From: an uncultured Phycisphaerales bacterium
GTDB taxonomy: Bacteria > Planctomycetota > Phycisphaerae > Phycisphaerales > UBA1924
Reading direction: 5' to 3'
DNA: 64,000 nt
Assembly: GCA_937871915.1 (NCBI GenBank)
Contig: CALMPG010000049.1
Coordinates: forward strand, 1-64,000
The notes beneath the pieces are model-generated. The model searched no databases and was not told the origin of the DNA. It worked only from the letters and a program-made list of their open reading frames with translations. The translations under genes were made by a program, and so were the position numbers. Below, piece by piece: positions 24,862 through 36,132 of the stretch (position 1 is its first letter; each line of letters opens with the position of its first letter).

Positions 24862-26820
24862 TCAGCAGCCCGCGTACCAGGCGTTGAGGTACTCGAGAAT
24901 GTCGGTCGCGTCGAGCGTGCCCGAGCCGTTGGTGTCGGCCGAGATGCTGCCCGAGAGCCACGCGTTGAGGAACGCAAAGATGTCGATGGTGTCGGGCGTG
25001 CCGGAGTGATCGAAGTCGGCGGCGCAGCAGGTGCCGTGCGGATCGATCACGCACGCGGTGCCCAGGCCCGCGAAGCGCGTGTTGGGTCCGGCGCACGCAG
25101 CGCTGGAATCCACCGCGCACGTCGCGCCGCGGCAGCAGGCGCCGCTCCCCGGGAGCTGGGCCACCAGCAGCGCGCCGGTGTTGTCGGCGAACTGCACGAC
25201 GTACGCCGCCTCGCCCAGCTCGTTGACATCCATGATCCGGCCGTCGTCGTCGCCCCCGGGACCGAGGAACGTGTTGATCGAACGCACGTTTTGCGGCGTT
25301 GATCCGACGAGGATCTGATCTCCGGTTCGTGAGACCTTGAGCAGTCCGGCCGCGGGGTCCCACGCCCAGAGGCCGTCGTCGGAGGTCGCGGTGGTCCCAC
25401 CCACGCCGTTCTCGAGTTTCCAGCGGAAGAGCACCTGCCCGCGGGCGTTGATGCGATACGAGCCGTTCGCCGGCGGCTCCGTGGAGAACGCCGCGCCCGA
25501 CGAGTCCGGCGGCGAGAGCGGTGAGTTGGCCAGCCCCGACGCGCCGAGCAGCGACACCGTGCCCGCGGGGTCGATCGACCACAGCCCCGCCGACCGCACG
25601 CCCGTCGCGCTGGTCACCTGCCCGGCAAACACCGTGGCCCCCGACCCGTTCATGGCCGGGGCCAGGATCGTGGTGAACGTGCCGTTCATGCCGACGGGGG
25701 ATCCGGGCCCCCCCGCGGCATCGCGAGCCGCGAGCAGATCGAATCGGCCATCGGGCGCACGGCGCCACAGGCGTGAAACGCCCGCGCTGGGCGGGTTGGC
25801 GCCGTCGATGTCGCCGAAGGCGATCCATCCCGCGCCGTTCATCGTGAGACCGCCCGCCGAGACAAACGCGCTGGTGTCCAGCGACCGCAGGAACACGCCG
25901 GGATGGCCGGGAACCTCCATGCCCTCGCGGGCCGCGATCGTTGCCTGCTCGCCCGGCCGGCGCTCGACGATCAGCGTGTCGTTCGCATCGGTCACGCCGG
26001 GCGTGCCGAGGGCCAGCGTGGCCTGGAACGCAAGAGCGCCGTTGTCGGCCAGAACAAGCGACTTGAAGTTCGTCCGCAGGTACACCGCGCCCGCCAGCGA
26101 CGAGGGCGGTGCACCGACCCCGCCCACGACCCCCGGGCGCGCAACCAGCGACACGCCGCCCCCGCTCGACGGCCCCCAGATCCCCTGATAGTTGTCGATC
26201 GTGACCCCGCCCGTGCCCACGGCGAGCTGCGCGTTGAACGCCACCCCGGCGCGGCTGATGGCGCACGGAAAGCCGCCCACAAAGCCGTAGAACACCGCGC
26301 CGGGAACATCCGGCACCGCCTGCAGCCCCGAACGCAGCGAAAGCCCGATCGACTGCCGGTCGCCGCGCCAATAGCCCGTGCTGTTGGACGGATCCACGCC
26401 GGCGCCGCTCAGGAAGCCGACCGCGGCCACGCCGGCGTCCTTTCCCAGGCGCGGAAAGAACGTGGCGCTGAAGGTCGTGCCGTCAACGCCGGTGGCGTTG
26501 GCCACGCCGGTGCGCCCCAGCAGCCGGCCGTTGCCGTACCGATCGAACGACACAAGCACGAGGTCGTTCACCGCGTACACCAGCCCCGGCCCGGCAACAC
26601 GGCACGTGGCCAATGTGGTGCCGTCGTCGGCAATCTGGGCCGCGCCGATCACGCTGATCGCGGCCCCCGGCACGCCCGGCGCGCCATGCCCCGCCAGCCC
26701 CGCGCCGGCGGCGATACGGATCGGCAGGTCGGCGCCGGCGTGCCCAGCGAGCGCGCCGCATCCGGTCGCCACAGCGAGCACGCCCCACGCGTTGAGTGCA
26801 CGAATCCGGAATCTCATCAT
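24862..26820 (-). CDS. Secreted repeat protein with GC-type dockerin-like tail
   Basis: This 652-aa protein has a signal peptide (residues 1-30, ending AGHAGA). The body has recurring short blocks with a pattern such as IADDGTTLA, LADNGALAFQATL, MNGAGWIAFGD, MNGSGATVFAGQV and NARGQVLFRWKL. These fit a set of beta-propeller or beta-strand repeats. A Cys cluster (GACCRGATC...CCAADF) leads into two EF-hand-like loops, DFDHSGTPDTIDIFAFLNAW and DTNGSGTLDATDILEYLNAW, and the protein ends YAGC. The tail looks like the dockerin-type sorting domain found on many Phycisphaerae exported proteins. The binding partner is unknown and none is in this window. Confidence 0.8.
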   Translation of the reverse strand: MMRFRIRALNAWGVLAVATGCGALAGHAGADLPIRIAAGAGLAGHGAPGVPGAAISVIGAAQIADDGTTLATCRVAGPGLVYAVNDLVLVSFDRYGNGRLLGRTGVANATGVDGTTFSATFFPRLGKDAGVAAVGFLSGAGVDPSNSTGYWRGDRQSIGLSLRSGLQAVPDVPGAVFYGFVGGFPCAISRAGVAFNAQLAVGTGGVTIDNYQGIWGPSSGGGVSLVARPGVVGGVGAPPSSLAGAVYLRTNFKSLVLADNGALAFQATLALGTPGVTDANDTLIVERRPGEQATIAAREGMEVPGHPGVFLRSLDTSAFVSAGGLTMNGAGWIAFGDIDGANPPSAGVSRLWRRAPDGRFDLLAARDAAGGPGSPVGMNGTFTTILAPAMNGSGATVFAGQVTSATGVRSAGLWSIDPAGTVSLLGASGLANSPLSPPDSSGAAFSTEPPANGSYRINARGQVLFRWKLENGVGGTTATSDDGLWAWDPAAGLLKVSRTGDQILVGSTPQNVRSINTFLGPGGDDDGRIMDVNELGEAAYVVQFADNTGALLVAQLPGSGACCRGATCAVDSSAACAGPNTRFAGLGTACVIDPHGTCCAADFDHSGTPDTIDIFAFLNAWLSGSISADTNGSGTLDATDILEYLNAWYAGC

Positions 26821-27033
26821 CGCAAGCGCGCCTGTCCCTCCCCAAGGGGCCCGAGAAGCACACGGGCCCGAACAGACAGACTACTGCCCGCCCGAGAACC
26901 CGCAAGCAAAGACTGGATAACCACCCGTCTTCCAACGGCTATTTTGGGTGAAACCCAGCAGAATCGCACATCCCCAAACACCACCCGAGCGGGGCCTGGC
27001 GTGCTTGGAGGCGTTCCCGATAGTTTACCCAGA

Positions 27034-29838
<2,805 letters not shown>

Positions 29839-30037
29839 GGTGTTCCCTTCGGTACCGTGTCGCGCCGCACCAAAGAGGAGGCCGGCAGCGTAAGCCGCCG
29901 CCCCCTCTCACCGGCCTCCCGCACGCGGCCCACACCCGTGGGGGGCCGCGCCGACGGCGCGTCGTGCGTCACGCCGCCGGTGTTTCTCCTGCAACCGGCG
30001 GGCCAGCGTTCAGGGGACCGTGGCTCGGGAGCGTACG

Positions 30038-30063
30038 AAAAAACCTGCCAGTTCGGCAGGTTT
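30038..30063 (-). terminator. Intrinsic terminator of the YjfB-like gene
   Basis: On the reverse strand, stem AAACCTGCC / GGCAGGTTT with loop GAACT runs into TTTTTT. It is about 30 nt past the stop of the 30093-30293 gene. Confidence 0.85.
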
Positions 30064-30092
30064 CCGGGCATCTGTCCATGTGCGGGGTCTGT

Positions 30093-30293
30093 TTATCCGG
30101 CGGCGTCGATCCGTGTTCCGACACCGTCGGGCGATGGGCCCGGGCCGGCATTCTCAGCCGCGGCCCGCAACAGCTGGATCGCCGCGTCTCCCGCGGCCTT
30201 CTGCGCGTCCATCGCCTTGCGGGCAACAGCCACCGAGACGTTGTTCTGGAGTGTGACCTGAGAGAGCGCGGTGGCGGTCGCGGCGATATCCAT
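30093..30293 (-). CDS. Small YjfB-family putative motility protein
   Basis: This 66-aa protein begins MDIAATATALSQVTLQNNVS and continues VAVARKAMDAQKAAGDAAIQLL. This is the pattern of the YjfB family (hydrophobic heptads, then KKAMD), small helical proteins often encoded near flagellar or chemotaxis genes. The function is not established. Ten residues at the end are Gly/Pro rich. The upstream reverse sequence carries GCCGATAA 6 nt before ATG, which matches a flagellar sigma-28 -10 element. It has its own strong terminator, so it looks like a single-gene transcript. Confidence 0.75.
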   Translation of the reverse strand: MDIAATATALSQVTLQNNVSVAVARKAMDAQKAAGDAAIQLLRAAAENAGPGPSPDGVGTRIDAAG

Positions 30294-30299
30294 GCCCGC

Positions 30300-30307
30300 T
30301 TATCGGC
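30300..30307 (-). promoter_or_regulatory. Sigma-28-like -10 element (GCCGATAA) for the YjfB-like gene
   Basis: GCCGATAA on the reverse strand, 6 nt before ATG 30293. It matches the -10 consensus of FliA-type promoters exactly, but no TAAA-type -35 was found at the expected distance, so this is tentative. Confidence 0.4.
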
Positions 30308-30352
30308 TCGGAGCCGACCCCGCCGCAGTCAAACATCGGCCTCTCGTCCGGC

Positions 30353-31381
30353 TTAGAAGCGAAGCATCGCCATTCTGATCGCCAGTTGGATGGATTCAGT
30401 TATCGAGGTCGGGCTGGCAACGCCCTTCCCGGCGATATCGAACGCCGTCCCGTGGGCGGGGCTGGTGCGGATCGTCGGCAGACCGACGGTGACGTTCACC
30501 GCCCGCTCGCCATCGATCAGTTTGACCGGGATCAACCCCTGATCGTGGTACATGGCCACCACGCAGTCGTACTGCCCCTTCCCAAACGGTGGCGCGGCCG
30601 CGCCGGCAAACACCGTGTCTCCGGGCAGCGGACCGCGAGCATCGATGCCCTTGGCACACGCCGCGACCACCGCCGGCGCGATCACGCGATCATCTTCCGC
30701 GCCGAGTATGCCCCCCTCGCCCGCGTGCGGATTCAGGCCGCAGACCGCGATCCGGGGCGAGGCGCAACCCAGGTTCCTGCACGCCTCATCCGCCAGTTCG
30801 ATCGATTCCAGCACCCGCGCGGTGGTAAGCAACCCCCCCACCTCCATCAGCGGCACATGGATCGTCGCGAGCATGACCCGCAGGTGCGGCCCGACAAAGA
30901 GCATGCCGCTGCGCATCGCGCCGAATCGCGCCGCGAGCAACTCGGTGTGCCCGGGAAACTCCGTGTGGCCCGCGAGCGACCAACTGGTCTTGGAGATCGG
31001 CGCCGTCACAATCGCGGCCGCGCCGTGCCTCGCGTCGTCGATCGCCGCTTCGACCCACCGGAAACTGGCCGCGCCGCCGGCGGCGGTCGGCCCGCGCGAT
31101 GCCGAGCGCAGCAGCCTCACATCAAACGCCCCATCGTCGATGATCTCGATGCCCGGAGCGTCGATCGATTTCGGGTCAACACCCGTGGCTTCCGCCGCCG
31201 CCTCCAGCGCGCCCCGCGATCCAAAGACCCGATAACGCGCCGCCGACCGCAACCGCGCATCGGCCAACGCCTTCAATACAATCTCCGGACCGATGCCCAG
31301 CGGATCGCCCATCGACACGGCCAGCGTGGGCCGGCCATCGGTCGAGGGACGCGCATGAGATGGATCGGTGTGTGCGGGCAC
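30353..31381 (-). CDS. pdxA: 4-hydroxythreonine-4-phosphate dehydrogenase
   Basis: PdxA oxidises 4-phosphohydroxy-L-threonine in the DXP-dependent pyridoxal phosphate pathway. This 342-aa protein has the N-terminal SMGDPLGIGPEIVLKAL, the metal-ligand His blocks GHTEFPGHTELLA and HVPLMEV, and the C-terminal MYHDQGLIPVKLI, VNVTVGLPTIRTSPAHGTAFDIAG blocks. The start is GTG 31381 (MPAHTDPSH), with TAAACT 6 nt upstream; the bases between, GGGAGC, are too close to act as a normal Shine-Dalgarno sequence. The gene is divergent from the FKBP lipoprotein. Confidence 0.95.
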   Translation of the reverse strand: MPAHTDPSHARPSTDGRPTLAVSMGDPLGIGPEIVLKALADARLRSAARYRVFGSRGALEAAAEATGVDPKSIDAPGIEIIDDGAFDVRLLRSASRGPTAAGGAASFRWVEAAIDDARHGAAAIVTAPISKTSWSLAGHTEFPGHTELLAARFGAMRSGMLFVGPHLRVMLATIHVPLMEVGGLLTTARVLESIELADEACRNLGCASPRIAVCGLNPHAGEGGILGAEDDRVIAPAVVAACAKGIDARGPLPGDTVFAGAAAPPFGKGQYDCVVAMYHDQGLIPVKLIDGERAVNVTVGLPTIRTSPAHGTAFDIAGKGVASPTSITESIQLAIRMAMLRF

Positions 31382-31387
31382 GCTCCC

Positions 31388-31393
31388 AGTTTA
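31388..31393 (-). promoter_or_regulatory. Putative -10 box for leaderless pdxA
   Basis: TAAACT on the reverse strand, 6 nt before GTG 31381. Confidence 0.45.
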
Positions 31394-31496
31394 GGGAAGC
31401 CCGGCGCGCCGCCCGTGCCCCACGCCGATGTTCGTTTTCGGTCCAGCCGATCAAACCAGTGCAACCCGCGTAGAACCGACCACGGAGACCCGTTCG

Positions 31497-32207
31497 ATGC
31501 CCCAGCATTCCAACCCCGCCGGACAGCGCCTCCTCGGCAAGTCCATCGCCCTCGTCGCGCTCACCGCGCTGCTCGCCTACGGCTGCGAGCGCGGCAAAGA
31601 GAACGCCGCGCCCCCCCCCAGGCCGATCCCCGCGGCCGACGCTCCCGCCACTCCCGCGGCGCCCCCCGCCGCCAAGCCGACCGACCCGCCCCACCCCGCG
31701 CCCGCTCCCGACGGCGCCGCGTCCGACGCGGGGGACACGCCCAAGCCGCCGATCCCGCACACCGAACTCGCCAAGGACCACAAGCCGCTGAGCGAGACCA
31801 CCACGCCCAGGGGCGTGATCGTGCAGACCATGAAGGAAGGCGCGGGCCTGCCGACGTTCCCCAAGGCCCTCGTCACGCTCCACTTCGTGATGTACGTGAA
31901 GGACGGGTGGAAGAAGATCGAATCGACCTACGAGAGCGGCGAGCCCTTCGTCGAGCAGCGGCTCGATAACTTTGTTCCCGGGCTGGGCGAAGGCGTGGTG
32001 GGGATGAAGCCCGGCGAAGTCCGCCGCATCATCGTGCCGCCGGCGCTCGCGTTCGGGCACGAGGGCCTGACGGAGAAGGATGGAACGGTCGTGGTCGGGC
32101 CCGACGCGACCATCGTCTTCGACGCGGAGCTCATCAGCGCCAAGCAGGCGTTCATCGACCCGAGCGCGAAGCCCGCGTCCCCCGGTGCGCCCGCGCCCGG
32201 CAAGTAG
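31497..32207 (+). CDS. FKBP-type peptidyl-prolyl isomerase lipoprotein
   Basis: This 236-aa protein has a lipoprotein signal (IALVALTALLAYGC, Cys near residue 30), a Pro/Ala-rich linker of about 60 residues, and an FKBP domain near 105-225. The FKBP blocks are VTLHFVMYVKDG, FVPGLGEGVVGMKPGEVRRIIVPPALAFG and the final strand FDAEL. It should catalyse prolyl cis-trans isomerisation in the periplasm, anchored to a membrane. The lipobox is not ideal (Ala at -3). The ATG at 31497 has a CGGAGA site. The gene is followed closely by a reverse-strand lipoprotein gene. Confidence 0.9.
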   Translation: MPQHSNPAGQRLLGKSIALVALTALLAYGCERGKENAAPPPRPIPAADAPATPAAPPAAKPTDPPHPAPAPDGAASDAGDTPKPPIPHTELAKDHKPLSETTTPRGVIVQTMKEGAGLPTFPKALVTLHFVMYVKDGWKKIESTYESGEPFVEQRLDNFVPGLGEGVVGMKPGEVRRIIVPPALAFGHEGLTEKDGTVVVGPDATIVFDAELISAKQAFIDPSAKPASPGAPAPGK

Positions 32208-32225
32208 GGCAGGCCAGCGCCGGGA

Positions 32226-32852
32226 TCAGCCGCCGGCCCGCTGGTAGCCCGTGCGCTCTCGCACCCGCTCGGCAATCCTCCGGGCCAGCGCATCGTCCTG
32301 GCGCACGGCCACGCCGTAGGTCGTCATGCCGCGCTCATCGAGCTGCGGGTCGCGCGTGTACGTGCTGTTGAGAATGGCCTGCGTGTTCACACGCCATCCG
32401 GGCTGGTGCACGCGGTACACCGTGGCGGACACCTGCCCCTCGATCGGTCCGGTCTCGGCCCGCAGGTCGCGCCCCTCGGCCTCGCCCGGCGCGGCGCCCG
32501 CGGGCGCGAACTCGATCCGCACGATCCGCCGGTGCCGGTGGGCCGCGTCCTCGGCACGATCATCGAGCCCGGACTGTTCCTGATCCCAGGGGGTGGCCAG
32601 CCCGCCCGTGCCCTTGGGGAGCGTGGTGATCACGCCGGCCTGCGCGTCCACGCGATCGAGGATGAACCCGAATTCCCGCAGCTCGTTGCGGGCCCGATCG
32701 AAGGCCCGTGCGTACTCACCCGCGTTCAGGCGGAACGTCGCCGGAGCGCCGGCCACCGAGGGCGCGCCGTCCGCGGGGCTCGCCTGGTGCGCGCACCCGC
32801 CCGCCAGCGCGGCCGCCGCTCCCACCATCGCAATCATCAGGCTCGTCTTCAT
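32226..32852 (-). CDS. Hypothetical lipoprotein
   Basis: I do not recognise this 208-aa protein. It has a lipoprotein signal peptide with a good lipobox (AAAALAGGC, Cys at about 20). The mature part includes EYARAFDRARNELREFGFILDRVDAQAGVITT, a pattern like BamC/DUF-type outer-membrane lipoproteins, and later VYRVHQPGWRVNTQAI and TYGVAVRQDDALARRIAERV. The family resemblance is only general. The start ATG 32852 has TATGCT 6 nt upstream and no ribosome-binding site. Confidence 0.75.
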   Translation of the reverse strand: MKTSLMIAMVGAAAALAGGCAHQASPADGAPSVAGAPATFRLNAGEYARAFDRARNELREFGFILDRVDAQAGVITTLPKGTGGLATPWDQEQSGLDDRAEDAAHRHRRIVRIEFAPAGAAPGEAEGRDLRAETGPIEGQVSATVYRVHQPGWRVNTQAILNSTYTRDPQLDERGMTTYGVAVRQDDALARRIAERVRERTGYQRAGG

Positions 32853-32858
32853 GCGGGC

Positions 32859-32864
32859 AGCATA
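32859..32864 (-). promoter_or_regulatory. Putative -10 box for the leaderless lipoprotein gene
   Basis: TATGCT on the reverse strand, 6 nt (GCCCGC) before ATG 32852. Confidence 0.5.
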
Positions 32865-32901
32865 CCCGCATCCGCACTCCGGCATCGCGCATCCGACATG
32901 G

Positions 32902-33834
32902 CTACGCCGTCTGTCCCGGGCCCTTGATCGGGCGGACGTGGATCTGCGGCTGGTTGGCCGCGACGGGCGCGCCCTCCGGCGCCTTCTCCGCCGTCGGGGC
33001 CATCATCTCGCTGTAGCCAAGGGCACGGGCCACCAGCTCGCCGCGGCTGTTGGCCCCGAGCTTGCGGTGCAGGCTCTTGACGTGGTCGTGGACGGTGTGC
33101 GGGCTGCGCCCGAGTTCCTCGGCGATCTCGCGGACGCTCTTGCCCAGCAGCAGGTGCTGGAGGATGATCTGCTCGCGGGCCGTCAGCCACGCCGCGGCCT
33201 CGCTCGGATCGGTCCCGATGGCCATGATGGCCCGGCGGGCCAGCAGCGGCAGGACGGCCTCCATCTGGGCCGCTTCCGCCTCGCCGAGGGCGACGTTGGA
33301 ACTGGCCATCTCAACGATCAGCACGCGTCCGGCCGGGCCGATCGCGGCCGCGCCGAGCAGCAGGCCCTGCAACCGGTACGCGCTCCAGCGCTTGGAAACC
33401 GAGTTGCTGATGTCGAGAATGCTCACGCCGAAGCGCTCGGCGGGGCCGGCCTTCACCTGGCCCGCGGGCAGGTGCCCCGGGGTCCAGTGCAGGTCGCGGG
33501 CCTGGGCAAGGTTCGTGCGGACCTGCACGAGATTCGCGTCGTTGGGATCGATGGTGATCGCCGTGGGCGCGGAGTTCGTGCGTCCGACCTGCGTGGTGAC
33601 CTCGGCGATGTACAGCCCGGCCACGCCCGTGGCTTCTTGGCGCACGATCTCGCCGCGATCACTGATCTGCCCGATCATGGTGATGGCGACGGCGGGCTGG
33701 GCGATGGGGAGCAGCGCAAGGGCCGCGCGATCGCACCAATCCTGTGTGGCGACGGCGGGGAGGGAACAGATGTTCTCGGCCACCTTGACGACGGCCCGCA
33801 GGGCCTGCGAAGTGTCGCGCGTCATGCTGGACAT
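32902..33834 (-). CDS. LuxR-type transcriptional regulator
   Basis: This 310-aa protein has a C-terminal LuxR/GerE HTH at about residues 220-285: LTAREQIILQHLLLGKSVREIAEELGRSPHTVHDHVKSLHRKLGANSRGELV, here cited in parts as LTAREQIILQ, REIAEELGRSPHTVHDHVKS and LHRKLGANSRGEL. The N-terminal 200 residues are likely a GAF/PAS-type ligand-binding region but I see no firm family signature. No receiver Asp is visible, so it is not a standard response regulator. The ATG at 33834 has a GAGGA site; a TTG two codons upstream also exists. Targets are unknown; neighbours are a lipoprotein gene and, divergently, a UDP-galactopyranose-mutase-like gene. Confidence 0.85.
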   Translation of the reverse strand: MSSMTRDTSQALRAVVKVAENICSLPAVATQDWCDRAALALLPIAQPAVAITMIGQISDRGEIVRQEATGVAGLYIAEVTTQVGRTNSAPTAITIDPNDANLVQVRTNLAQARDLHWTPGHLPAGQVKAGPAERFGVSILDISNSVSKRWSAYRLQGLLLGAAAIGPAGRVLIVEMASSNVALGEAEAAQMEAVLPLLARRAIMAIGTDPSEAAAWLTAREQIILQHLLLGKSVREIAEELGRSPHTVHDHVKSLHRKLGANSRGELVARALGYSEMMAPTAEKAPEGAPVAANQPQIHVRPIKGPGQTA

Positions 33835-34283
33835 GAGCAAGCGTCCTCTTCATGGCCTTCGTCGTGGAAGGACCGGGTGTGAGCACCGTTCGGGAGCGAT
33901 CCCCCCAGGTGCGGGTGTGAAAAACGGGCAGAATCAGCCCTCGGACTGACAATAGGCACCACATTCGGTGGCAGGCATCCCCGCCGAACTCGGGTGGTAC
34001 ATTTCCCTGTCAAACATTGTCGCCTGCATGACCTCGTCCCAAGAGTCGGTCGCCGCATCTTGGCGGGGGAACCGGAATCAGGGATCATCGTCGGCACTCT
34101 CGGCTCAAATACTTGAAAAGGGGGCGTTAGTTTTGGGGGGAATGCCACCAACTCTGGGGTATGCGAGTGGAACCCAAGTCGCGTGCCTGTCAAGACTTGG
34201 ACGCTATCCTTGGCCCCCCGACAATGGGGTCCGCCGGTGGCCCCTGTGAATCGCGTTTCCAGCACGTTCAGGATCATCCCGAC
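33835..34283. other. Divergent intergenic region, about 450 bases
   Basis: This region is less GC rich than its neighbours and should carry the promoters of both flanking genes. I found no gene, tRNA or riboswitch, and no -35/-10 pair convincing enough to list. Confidence 0.5.
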
Positions 34284-36011
34284 ATGCCCGACGCAGCCCA
34301 ATCCAGGACGGCCAAGGTGGCCATCATCGGGGCCGGACCGACCGGCTTGGGGTGCGCCTACCGCCTGAAAGAACTCGGCTACACGAACTTCAAGATCTTC
34401 GAGCGCCACGGGTACATCGGCGGTCTGGCCCACTCGTTCGTCGATCCGCGGGGCTTCACGTGGGACATCGGCGGGCACGTGATGTTCAGCCACTACACGT
34501 ACTACGACAGGGTCTTCGATGCGCTCATGGGCGACGAGTTCACGCTCAACAACCGCGAGAGTTGGGTGCGGATGGAGAGCACCTGGGTTCCGTATCCGTT
34601 CCAGAACAACATCCGGTACTTGTCCAAGGAGTCCGCGTACGAGTGCCTCGCGGGGCTGATCCGGGCCCAGAGCGGCAAGGGGAAGATCGCGTCTCCCGCC
34701 GCGGCGAGAAACTTCGGCGAGTTCATCGACGCGGTCTTCGGCGAGGGCATCGCCAAACACTTCATGCGGCCGTACAACTTCAAGGTCTGGGCCCACCCGC
34801 CGGAGATGATGAACAAGCAGTGGATCGGCGAGCGCGTCGCCGTCATCGACATCGAGCGGGCCCTCAAGAACGTCATCCTCGGCACCGACGACTTCGGGTG
34901 GGGGCCGAACAACCAGTTCAAGTTCCCGCTGCGGGGCGGCACGGGGGAGTTCTACAAGCGCTTCGAGCGCGTGCTTGGGTACGCCGATTCGGGTGGCACG
35001 GGCAGCTCGCTGCCCGTGTCGGGTGTGCAAGACGGTCACATCCACCTGAACAAATCGGTCCAGTCCATCGACATCGATCGCAAGGTCATCACCTTCACCG
35101 ACGGCACACGCGAGACCTACGACGTGCTCGTGAGCGCGATGCCGCTGGATGTGCTCTGCGGGCAGATCCTCAAACAGGACGCAAGATCGTCGGGGCCTCA
35201 CGGCAAGAGCCTGGACGAGATCGCCACGACCGCGGCCGGCCTCAAGCACTCCTCCGGCTACATGGTCGGCATCGGCCTCAAGAGCCGCACGCCCGGCGGC
35301 GGCACGCCCGACACCAAGTCGTGGATGTACTTCCCCGAGGACAACTGCCCGTTCTATCGCGTGACGTACCTCTCGAACTACTCGCCCAACATGACCCCGG
35401 ACAAGGACAACTACTACTCGCTCCTGTGCGAGGTGAGCGAGAGCGCGCTCAGGCCCACGCCGGGGCGCGAGGGCGCGGACCACGACGCGGTCATCGAGCA
35501 GTGCATCACCGGCCTCGAGAACGCGGGCCTGCTCGATCCCGGCGAGCGGGCCAACATCGTCAGCCGATGGTGCTACTACGCCGACTACTCGTACCCCACG
35601 CCCACGGTCGATCGCGACGAGATCCTCGCCGAGGTGATCCCGTGGCTGGAGGAACGCGACATCTACAGCCGCGGGCGCTTCGGCATGTGGAAGTACGAGG
35701 TCGCCAACACCGACCACACGCTCATGCAGGGCGTGGAACTCGCCAATCGCCTGCTCCTGGGCGAGGTCGAGACGACCATCGGCATGACCTACCGCGTGAC
35801 CGACGACGGCCGCAACGCGGCCAGCCACGAGCGCAGCACCCACGCCGGGAGCGGCGAGAAGAAGCTCGCCGGCGTCGGCCACGCCAAGGCCGACCCCGCC
35901 ACAGGCCGCCCCGACCGGCTGGAGATCGTCGTGCGGGCCCGGAGCATCGGGGATGTGGAGGGGGCGGACGTGGCCGAGGAAGAGCTCGGCGTGACTCGGC
36001 CGCGGGCCTAG
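34284..36011 (+). CDS. FAD-dependent amine-oxidase/UDP-galactopyranose-mutase-like protein
   Basis: This 575-aa flavoprotein has a dinucleotide-binding fold at the N terminus, VAIIGAGPTGLGCAYRLKEL, then FKIFERHGYIGGLAHSFVD and WDIGGHVMFSHY. This layout is typical of UDP-galactopyranose mutases and related protoporphyrinogen-oxidase-like enzymes acting on sugar nucleotides. Later blocks are RPYNFKVWAHPPEMM, FKFPLRGGTGEFYKRF and VLVSAMPLD. Residues near 240 (GGTGSSLPVSG) come from a palindrome in the gene (34997-35018). The C-terminal 80 residues are polar and outside the usual domain. The reaction is not certain; surface polysaccharide synthesis is likely. Confidence 0.8.
   Translation: MPDAAQSRTAKVAIIGAGPTGLGCAYRLKELGYTNFKIFERHGYIGGLAHSFVDPRGFTWDIGGHVMFSHYTYYDRVFDALMGDEFTLNNRESWVRMESTWVPYPFQNNIRYLSKESAYECLAGLIRAQSGKGKIASPAAARNFGEFIDAVFGEGIAKHFMRPYNFKVWAHPPEMMNKQWIGERVAVIDIERALKNVILGTDDFGWGPNNQFKFPLRGGTGEFYKRFERVLGYADSGGTGSSLPVSGVQDGHIHLNKSVQSIDIDRKVITFTDGTRETYDVLVSAMPLDVLCGQILKQDARSSGPHGKSLDEIATTAAGLKHSSGYMVGIGLKSRTPGGGTPDTKSWMYFPEDNCPFYRVTYLSNYSPNMTPDKDNYYSLLCEVSESALRPTPGREGADHDAVIEQCITGLENAGLLDPGERANIVSRWCYYADYSYPTPTVDRDEILAEVIPWLEERDIYSRGRFGMWKYEVANTDHTLMQGVELANRLLLGEVETTIGMTYRVTDDGRNAASHERSTHAGSGEKKLAGVGHAKADPATGRPDRLEIVVRARSIGDVEGADVAEEELGVTRPRA
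34997..35018. repeat. GGCACGGGCAGC-type palindrome inside the flavoprotein gene
   Basis: Perfect 10-bp stem CACGGGCAGC / GCTGCCCGTG with loop TC, preceded by GGGTGG. It is translated in frame as GTGSSLPV. It shares its stem with the elements at 57432 and 62633. Confidence 0.8.
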
Positions 36012-36132
36012 ACCCATTCCAGGCACAACCCGCGTTCTGGCCTGCAATCGAGCCTTGTGCGCCCCGGATGCGCTGGTAGACTGTTGGTGGAGGGTTGGGG
36101 TGGAAAAGGCCCGTGCACCCGCGAGGTGGCCC

